NCBI RefSeq assembly: GCF_014489115.1
Contig: NZ_JACTAH010000001.1
Span: 62,001-126,000, forward strand
DNA from: Thauera sedimentorum
Lineage (GTDB): Bacteria; Pseudomonadota; Gammaproteobacteria; Burkholderiales; Rhodocyclaceae
Length of the DNA stretch: 64,000 nucleotides
Direction of reading: 5' to 3'
The notes under the pieces were generated by a model. The model saw only the letters and a program-made list of their open reading frames with translations. It did no database searches and was not told where the DNA came from. Positions 55,470-64,000 of this stretch are shown in pieces (the first letter of the stretch is position 1; every line of letters begins with the position of its first letter). The translations under genes and the position numbers were made by a program.

Positions 55470-56473
55470 TGACGACTACACGAACGAACTCCCTGGCTCT
55501 GCTTGGCCTGTTCTCGGCCGCCGTGCTCTTAGGCGCGGGCGGGTGTGCCGGCCTTCAAGGCGCCGGCGCGGACGGCCCTGATGCGCCGGCAGCGGAGGCC
55601 GCGATACAGGCTCCCGCTGCAGAGGCCGGCGAGCAGCGGCCCGAGGCCGAGGTGCGCGAACTCGGCCGCATCATCGAGATGCTCCAGGACGGGCAGTACG
55701 GAGAGGGGCGGAGCGCGCTGCAGGCCTACCTGCAGCACGAACCGCGTAGCGCGGTGGCCAAGGGCTTGCTGCGCCAGCTCGAGACCGATCCCGTCCAGTT
55801 GCTCGGGGCGGCGCACGAGGCCTACGAGGTTCGGCCGGGCGACACGCTCGGCGGCATCGCCGCCCGTCACCTGGGCGATCCCTTGTCGTTCGTCGCGCTG
55901 GCGCGCTACAACGGCATTGCGCGGCCCAAGGCGCTCACTGTGGGACAGATGCTCAAGCTGCCGCTGAGAAGCAGGGCTGCGTCCGCCTCGGGGGCGGCCG
56001 TGGAGCCGGCAGAGACTCGCAATCCCCGCTTGCAGGCGATCGAGGACGACCTGGCTGCCGGTCGCATCGATGCCGCGCAGGCCGGAATCGCCCGCCTGCG
56101 CGTCGAGGGCGGCGTACCCGCCGAAAGGCTCACCGTGCTGGCGCAGCGCGCACGCGGGCTTCAGCACCAGCAGCGCGGCCTGGTGTTGCTGCAGGCGGGC
56201 CGCAACGAGGAGGCGTATGCGGCTTTCGAGCAGGCCCTGTGCATCGTGCCGGACCTGGAGCCCGCCGGCCGGCAACGCACCGAGTTGCGCAAGCGCCTGG
56301 TGAGCGACTACCACGAGGCCGCGGTGGTGCACTACCGCAACCAGCGGCTGGAAGAAGCGATAGGCCTGTGGGACAAGGCGCTGGCGCTCGATCCGGCCTT
56401 CGAGCCGGCGCGCGGTTACCGCACTCGCGCGCTGGAACTCAGGCGCAGGCTGAGAGCCCTGGACAACTCCTGA
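55466..56473 (+). CDS. LysM and TPR-like lipoprotein
   Basis: The product has 335 residues. A signal peptide ends in GAGGC with lipid-Cys near 27. Residues 113-160 form a LysM domain (YEVRPGDTLGGIAARHLGD...ALTVGQMLKLP) that should bind peptidoglycan. The C-terminal half (about 180-330) is helical with TPR-like repeats (QQRGLVLLQAGRNEEAYAAFEQAL, NQRLEEAIGLWDKALALDP). It probably holds a protein complex at the wall. Coupling to the phosphatase gene by a 4-nt overlap suggests a link to the signalling system. Confidence 0.85.
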   Translation: MMTTTRTNSLALLGLFSAAVLLGAGGCAGLQGAGADGPDAPAAEAAIQAPAAEAGEQRPEAEVRELGRIIEMLQDGQYGEGRSALQAYLQHEPRSAVAKGLLRQLETDPVQLLGAAHEAYEVRPGDTLGGIAARHLGDPLSFVALARYNGIARPKALTVGQMLKLPLRSRAASASGAAVEPAETRNPRLQAIEDDLAAGRIDAAQAGIARLRVEGGVPAERLTVLAQRARGLQHQQRGLVLLQAGRNEEAYAAFEQALCIVPDLEPAGRQRTELRKRLVSDYHEAAVVHYRNQRLEEAIGLWDKALALDPAFEPARGYRTRALELRRRLRALDNS

Positions 56474-56495
56474 GGCAGCCTCTGAGGCGCGTTCG

Positions 56496-58199
<1,704 letters not shown>

Positions 58200-58212
58200 G
58201 ACGCGCGTGTCC

Positions 58213-58731
58213 CTAGAGCAGGGTAAGGGCTGCCGCTGCGAGACCCAGCACCGCTACCGCAGCGACCCAGACCCAGGCCGGTGTGCCGCGTGGGCGCGGC
58301 TTCGTGCCACCCTGTGCCGCGCCGGTGCGGAACACGAACTCGGCGCGGCCGAAGCGCACCCGGTCACCATCCTGCAGCGGGCCGTCGTGGGCCTTGGCGT
58401 CGTTGATGAAAGTGCCGTTGGTGGACAGCATGTTGATCACCCGGTAGCGCCCTTCGTCGTGGAGCACCCAGGCGTGCTGAGCCGACACGCTGTCGTCCGG
58501 CAGGATAATGTCGTTGTCCTCGCGGCGGCCGATCAGGGTCTTGCCACGCTTGAGGACGAAGCGCTGGTTCTCGAAGGGCGCGGAGGTGCCGACGAGCGCG
58601 GCGCGGTCCACGTCGCCCTCGCTGTCGGCCGATGGCGAGGCGATTACCTCGGCCAGTTCTTCCGGGCGGAAGAGAATGGTGCCCTGCGGACCGGTCCATT
58701 CACCGCTGGCGTCCTTGCGTTCCTTGAGCAC
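58213..58731 (-). CDS. FHA-domain protein with C-terminal membrane anchor
   Basis: The product has 172 residues. The FHA domain at about 55-135 has IGRREDNDIILPDD, VSAQHAW and LSTNGTFIND, the phospho-threonine-binding residues (Arg, Ser, His, Asn). A C-terminal helix (about 150-172) makes it tail-anchored. The start is a GTG. It probably binds the phosphorylated form of the kinase encoded next to it. Confidence 0.87.
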   Translation of the reverse strand: MLKERKDASGEWTGPQGTILFRPEELAEVIASPSADSEGDVDRAALVGTSAPFENQRFVLKRGKTLIGRREDNDIILPDDSVSAQHAWVLHDEGRYRVINMLSTNGTFINDAKAHDGPLQDGDRVRFGRAEFVFRTGAAQGGTKPRPRGTPAWVWVAAVAVLGLAAAALTLL

Positions 58732-58777
58732 GATCGCGTATCCCGTTGCTGTTGATGCAGCTTACCAAGGAGGGAGT

Positions 58778-59017
58778 ATGCCCGTTCGCCGCCGACGCGA
58801 CAACGGGAAATGCCAGATGGGAGTCGAGGCGCCCCGGTGCCTGCCACGAAGTCCCGCGGCAACGGGCATATTCGCTTCACTGCGGCACATGATTGCGACA
58901 GTCTCTGTCAGCGGCGTGCAGTGGCGGTCATACGATATAAGGAGTATGTCCGGGTTGCCGCCGGCAGCGCCGTTAGAGATCCATGTCAGTGCAGGACGCG
59001 GGGCATTGCGAGCATGA
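58778..59017 (+). CDS. Possible small ORF (79 residues), doubtful
   Basis: An ATG 4 bases after a perfect AGGAGG opens a 79-codon frame in the FHA-apaG gap and overlaps the end of apaG by 32 nt on the other strand. The product is basic (MPVRRRRDNGK) and matches nothing I know. The Shine-Dalgarno match is the only support. Confidence 0.25.
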   Translation: MPVRRRRDNGKCQMGVEAPRCLPRSPAATGIFASLRHMIATVSVSGVQWRSYDIRSMSGLPPAAPLEIHVSAGRGALRA

Positions 59018-59369
59018 AGGGAGGAATCTCCACCTCGAAGCTGTGTCCGTCCCCCGACACCATCTGGTAGCTGCCGTGCATGGTGCCGACCGGCGTCGGG
59101 ATGCTGGTGCCGCTGGTATAGCTGAACTGCTCGCCGGGGGCCAGCAGCGGTTGCTCGCCGATGACCCCCATGCCGCGCACCTCCTGCTGCTTGCCGTCGC
59201 CATCGGTGATCACCCAGTGCCGGCTGATCAGCTGGGCCGACAAGGTGCCGGCATTGGTGACGGTGATGTGGTAGGCGAAGACGTAGCGGTCGTCCTCGGG
59301 ATCGGACTGGTCGGCGACGTACTCGGCGACGGCTTCGACCCGGATGAGGTATTTCTCCGTAGTGCTCAC
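58986..59369 (-). CDS. apaG: ApaG domain protein
   Basis: ApaG has 127 residues, the family length, starting at GTG 59369. It shows YVFAYHITVTNAG near 29-41, SRHWVITDGDG near 49-59, and GTMHGSYQM near 99-107. The fold resembles fibronectin type III; E. coli CorD (ApaG) affects cobalt and magnesium resistance. It is divergent from purB. Confidence 0.93.
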   Translation of the reverse strand: MSTTEKYLIRVEAVAEYVADQSDPEDDRYVFAYHITVTNAGTLSAQLISRHWVITDGDGKQQEVRGMGVIGEQPLLAPGEQFSYTSGTSIPTPVGTMHGSYQMVSGDGHSFEVEIPPFMLAMPRVLH

Positions 59370-59469
59370 GTTGTGACCTTGTACTCTCAGGACGGGAAGG
59401 ACGCGATGCGTTTTCGGCGCCCGGTCGGCGATGCGTGCAAGCCGCTGCTGCCGAGCGCCGGGTGAACGG

Positions 59470-59475
59470 TAAAAT
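59470..59475 (+). promoter_or_regulatory. Possible -10 box for purB
   Basis: TAAAAT lies 27 bases before the purB ATG. No good -35 hexamer is seen. Confidence 0.35.
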
Positions 59476-59477
59476 AG

Positions 59478-60869
<1,392 letters not shown>

Positions 60870-60904
60870 CCCGTCCCGCCGGCCGGAAATGGTCGGGACG
60901 GGCC

Positions 60905-60977
60905 GTAGAAGCGGCCTTGGCCGCGATGCGAGCCGTGGCACAACGGACGCCGTATCGCGGGCAAGGCCGCTCCTGAC
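60905..60977. repeat. REP-like paired inverted repeat, copy 4
   Basis: Arms GTAGAAGCGGCCTTGGCCGCGA and ATCGCGGGCAAGGCCGCTCCTGAC, 73 bases overall, with two or three mismatches between arms. It lies between purB and the downstream DUF2322 gene, which share an orientation. Confidence 0.88.
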
Positions 60978-61008
60978 GGTGCCTTATCGAGTACGGAGAG
61001 AAACAAGC

Positions 61009-61326
61009 ATGGCTTTTGCCGAAAACCTGAAGCAGTTGCCGGGTGTCTCCCACCTGGCGGCGATCGAGCTGATCGACGCCCAGGGCGCGGTGGTCGGCCG
61101 CATCGAGAACAAGCCCGGCCAGGCCGGCTCGCTGGCGGTGTACAACCATCTTGCGCAACTCTATGGGGCGATCGGCCCGGACGCGGCGTCGCGCGGGCTG
61201 GAACTGTATGCCGAGCACAGCGAGGATGCGCGCGCCAATCCCGGCAAGCATCCCAACATCGACCGCCTGATCGGGCTGATCGAGCGCAACGAGACGCTGC
61301 GGGTGAAGCAGGCCTTCGCAGTCTGA
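61009..61326 (+). CDS. DUF2322 family protein
   Basis: The product has 105 residues: MAFAENLKQLPGVSHLAAIEL, then GRIENKPGQAGSLAVYNHL and the C-terminal HPNIDRLIGLIERNE. I recognise it as DUF2322, a small soluble family of unknown function found mostly in proteobacteria. A GGAGAG site precedes the ATG. It has no operon partner here. Confidence 0.8.
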   Translation: MAFAENLKQLPGVSHLAAIELIDAQGAVVGRIENKPGQAGSLAVYNHLAQLYGAIGPDAASRGLELYAEHSEDARANPGKHPNIDRLIGLIERNETLRVKQAFAV

Positions 61327-61344
61327 GCGTTTCGCCAGACGCGC

Positions 61345-61383
61345 AAAAGGAACAAGGGCGCCCGCAGGCGCCCTTGTTCTTTC
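61345..61383. terminator. Bidirectional intrinsic terminator between DUF2322 gene and secF
   Basis: GAACAAGGGCGCC (61350-61362) pairs perfectly with GGCGCCCTTGTTC (61367-61379) around a CGCA loop. The + strand continues TTT; the - strand reads into CCTTTTGC. Confidence 0.88.
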
Positions 61384-61401
61384 CGGAAGCGGGTGCGGGG
61401 A

Positions 61402-62334
61402 TCAGACCACCGCTTCTTCCTTTTCCTTCTTCGGCTTGACGAACTGCTCGCGCGACACGCCCAGCCACATTACCAGCGGGCTGGCGACGAAGATCGACGA
61501 GTAGATGCCGAACATGATGCCGATGGTCAGTGCCAGGGCGAAGTAGTACAGGGTCTCGCCGCCAAAGATCAGCATTGCCAGCACCATCATCATCGTCGAG
61601 CCGTGGGTGATCACGGTGCGCGAGATCATCGCGGTGATGGCGTGATCGAGCACCTGCGGGGTGCTCATGTTGCGCTTCTTCTTGAAGGTTTCGCGCACCC
61701 GGTCGAACACCACCACCGACTCGTTCACCGAGTAGCCCAGCACCGCCAGTACCGCCGCCAGCACCGGCAGCGAGAACTCCCACTGGAAGGCCGCGAAGAA
61801 GCCGATGATGATGATCACGTCGTGCAGGTTGGCGATGATGGCCGATACCGAGAAGCGCCACTCGAAGCGCATCGCCAGGTAGGCCATGATGCCGAAGATC
61901 ACCAGCAGCAGCGCCATCGCGCCGTCGGTGGCCAGTTCCTTGCCGACCTGCGGGCCGACGAACTCGACACGCCGCAACTCGGGCGCCGGGCCGGACAGGG
62001 CGTTCAGCGTGCCCATCACCCGTTCGGAGATGCGGGAGGTGTCGAGGTCCTCGCGATTGGGCATGCGGATGAGGATCTCGCGCGCGCTGCCGAAGTTCTG
62101 CACCTGCGCATCCGGGTAGCCGTCGCCCGCCAGCGCCTGGCGGATGTCCTCGATGCGCGGCGGCTCGGGGTAGCCGATCTCGATCAGCGTGCCACCGGTG
62201 AATTCCACCGACAGGTTGAGCCCGCGCAGGACGATGAAGAAGACGGCGAGGACGAAGACAAGCGTGGAGACGATGTTGAACTTCAGCGCATGGCGCATGA
62301 AGGGGATGTCGTTTCGCTGGCGGAAGAATTCCAT
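61402..62334 (-). CDS. secF: Protein translocase subunit SecF
   Basis: SecF has 310 residues and six membrane helices. It shows GLNLSVEFTGGTLIEIGYP near 34-52 and the RND-type segment YSVNESVVVFDRVRETFKK near 205-223. With SecD it uses the proton gradient to pull exported proteins out of the translocon. It ends in a Lys/Glu-rich tail. It follows secD by 21 nt. Confidence 0.97.
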   Translation of the reverse strand: MEFFRQRNDIPFMRHALKFNIVSTLVFVLAVFFIVLRGLNLSVEFTGGTLIEIGYPEPPRIEDIRQALAGDGYPDAQVQNFGSAREILIRMPNREDLDTSRISERVMGTLNALSGPAPELRRVEFVGPQVGKELATDGAMALLLVIFGIMAYLAMRFEWRFSVSAIIANLHDVIIIIGFFAAFQWEFSLPVLAAVLAVLGYSVNESVVVFDRVRETFKKKRNMSTPQVLDHAITAMISRTVITHGSTMMMVLAMLIFGGETLYYFALALTIGIMFGIYSSIFVASPLVMWLGVSREQFVKPKKEKEEAVV

Positions 62335-62355
62335 GATCGTGTTCCGTCCCTTTCC

Positions 62356-64000
62356 TCAGTTGGCCGACTGGCCGAGATGCAGCTTCGCCACCTTGCGCTG
62401 GCGGCCATAGATCAGGTTGATGATCATGCGCGACACCATCACCGCGCTGAACATCGAGGTGAGGATGCCCAGGCAGTGCACCACCGCGAAGCCGCGCACC
62501 GGCCCGGAGCCGAACACCAGCAGGGCGATGCCGGCGATCAGCGTGGTGATGTTGGCATCGAGGATGGTGTCGAAGGCGCGGTCGTAGCCGGCGGAAATCG
62601 CCGCCTGCGGGGTGGCGCCGTTACGCAGCTCCTCGCGGATGCGCTCATTGATCAGCACGTTGGCGTCGATCGCCATGCCCAGGGTCAGCGCCATCGCGGC
62701 GATGCCGGGCAGGGTGAGCGTGGCCTGCAGCAGCGACAGCAGGGCGACCAGCAGCATCAGGTTGAAGGTCAGCGCGATCACCGACACCAGGCCGAACAGG
62801 GTGTAGTAGACGATCATGAACACCGCGATCGCCACGAAACCCCAGACCACCGAGTTGGAGCCCTTGGCGATGTTCTCGGCGCCAAGGCTGGGGCCGACGG
62901 TACGCTCCTCGATGATCTCCATCGGTGCCGCCAGGCTGCCGGCGCGCAGCAGCAGGGCGACGTCGTTGGCCTCGGTGGTGGTCATGCGCCCGGAAATCTG
63001 CACCCGGCCGCCGCCGATCTCGGTGCGGATCACCGGCGCGGTGACCACCTCGCCCTTGCCCTTCTCGATCAGCAGGATGGCCATGCGCTTGCCGACGTTT
63101 TCGCGCGTAACGTCGCGGAAGATGCGTGCGCCGGCGGCGTCCAGGGTGAGGTGCACCGCCGGTTCGTTGGTCTGGCCGTCGAAGCCGGGCTGGGCGTCGG
63201 TCAGGCGGTCGCCGGTGAGCACCACCTGGCGCTTGACCAGCAGCGGCAGGCCGCCGCGCTCGGTGTACAGCTCGGTGCCGAAGGGCACGTTGCCGGCCAG
63301 CGCCGCTTCCAGCGCGCCCGGGGTGTCGTCCACCATGCGCACTTCCAGCGTGGCGGTGCGGCCGAGGATGTCCTTGGCCTTGGCCACGTCCTGCACGCCG
63401 GGCAACTGCACCACGATGCGGTCGGCGCCCTGCTGCTGGATCACCGGCTCGGCCACGCCGAGTTCGTTGATGCGGTTGTGCAGGGTGGTGATGTTCTGCT
63501 TGATCGCGAAGTCGCGCATGGTCTGCTGCGCCGGCGCGGTGAGAGTGGCGATCAGCTTGAGGTCGTCGGCGCCGTCGTCGCGGTCCACCAGTTGCAGGTC
63601 GGCGGTGGAATTCAGGATCGCGGTGCGCGCGGCCTCGCGTTGCGCTGCGTCGCGGAAGCGTAGTTGTACGGTGTTGCCCTCGCGGGTGATGCCGGCGTGG
63701 CGCACGCTGCGGTCGCGCATCAGGGTGCGCAGGTCGCCCGCGGTGGCGTCCAGGCGCTTGGTGAGCGCGCCGGGCATGTCGACCTCGAGCAGGAAGTGCA
63801 CCCCGCCGCGCAGGTCCAGGCCGAGGTACATCGGCAGCGCGTGGATGCTGGTGAGCCAGTTGGGTGAGGCCGACAGCAGGTTGAGCGCGACGATGTAGGA
63901 CGGGTCCTGCGGGTCCGGATTGAGCGTGCCCTCGATGACGTCGCGCGCGCGGATCTGATCCTCGGCGCCGGCGAAGCGGAAGCGCAGGCTGTTGTCGTCC
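62356..64000 (-). CDS. secD: Protein translocase subunit SecD, 5' partial
   Basis: The start lies beyond the window; 547 residues are visible. They include MYLGLDLRGGVHFLLEVDMP (the D1 motif), the P1 periplasmic region, and the membrane part with LGMAIDANVLINERIREELRNG (the D4 RND motif with the key Asp). The C-terminus ends KLHLGQSAN. It forms the SecDF complex with the next gene. Confidence 0.96.
   Translation of the reverse strand, partial: DDNSLRFRFAGAEDQIRARDVIEGTLNPDPQDPSYIVALNLLSASPNWLTSIHALPMYLGLDLRGGVHFLLEVDMPGALTKRLDATAGDLRTLMRDRSVRHAGITREGNTVQLRFRDAAQREAARTAILNSTADLQLVDRDDGADDLKLIATLTAPAQQTMRDFAIKQNITTLHNRINELGVAEPVIQQQGADRIVVQLPGVQDVAKAKDILGRTATLEVRMVDDTPGALEAALAGNVPFGTELYTERGGLPLLVKRQVVLTGDRLTDAQPGFDGQTNEPAVHLTLDAAGARIFRDVTRENVGKRMAILLIEKGKGEVVTAPVIRTEIGGGRVQISGRMTTTEANDVALLLRAGSLAAPMEIIEERTVGPSLGAENIAKGSNSVVWGFVAIAVFMIVYYTLFGLVSVIALTFNLMLLVALLSLLQATLTLPGIAAMALTLGMAIDANVLINERIREELRNGATPQAAISAGYDRAFDTILDANITTLIAGIALLVFGSGPVRGFAVVHCLGILTSMFSAVMVSRMIINLIYGRQRKVAKLHLGQSAN

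Overview
This GC-rich window is bacterial chromosome, most likely from a betaproteobacterium of the Rhodocyclales (Thauera/Azoarcus/Aromatoleum type). That placement is inferred from gene content and order: aroQ-accB-accC-prmA-zinc ribbon protein, SIS protein-BON lipoprotein-yraN next to rsmI, the complete dcw cluster running into lpxC, a DciA-family gene beside secA, and a DUF2322 gene beside secF. No database search was possible.

Layout. 1-8016 (+) is the end of a cell-surface glycan locus: a very large glycosyltransferase cut by the window edge, a rhamnan-synthesis-F/HAD fusion and two SAM methyltransferases. Its base composition looks less GC-rich than the rest. 7969-9581 (-) holds an acyltransferase pair resembling OlsB and OlsA. 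9824-12599 (+) has a GT4 mannosyltransferase-like gene, a PfkB-family kinase and a glycine-zipper lipoprotein. 12710-19148 (-) holds dgkA, then a zinc-ribbon protein, prmA, accC, accB, aroQ, a TlpA-like thioredoxin and a conserved hypothetical protein. mpl (+) faces a tRNA-Ile2 gene and the rpsU-yqeY-dnaG-rpoD macromolecular-synthesis operon (-). 25570-29791 holds a BON lipoprotein, a SIS protein and yraN (-), then rsmI, pyrC and a small lipoprotein (+). The RNase P RNA gene follows.

30670-48506 (+) is a complete division and cell wall cluster: mraZ, rsmH, ftsL, ftsI, murE, murF, mraY, murD, ftsW, murG, murC, ddlB, ftsQ, ftsA, ftsZ, lpxC. Most neighbours are joined by 4-base stop/start overlaps. 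MraZ-type operator repeats lie directly after the promoter. Downstream are a small membrane protein, a DciA-family gene (-), secA, argJ and a radical SAM gene (-).

54639-58731 is a phosphosignalling island: a PP2C phosphatase and a LysM/TPR lipoprotein on one strand converge on a transmembrane Ser/Thr kinase and a tail-anchored FHA protein on the other. The window ends with apaG (-), purB (+), a DUF2322 gene (+) and secF-secD (-); secD runs off the edge.

Non-coding structure worth attention: four copies of a paired, REP-like inverted repeat of about 73 bp next to gene ends; a diverged duplicate of the accC start between accB and accC; an RNase P RNA whose P12 arm is expanded by about 100 nt of stem-loops with GNRA-type loops; and an AT-rich inverted repeat upstream of ftsZ. 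I found no CRISPR array, insertion sequence or prophage.
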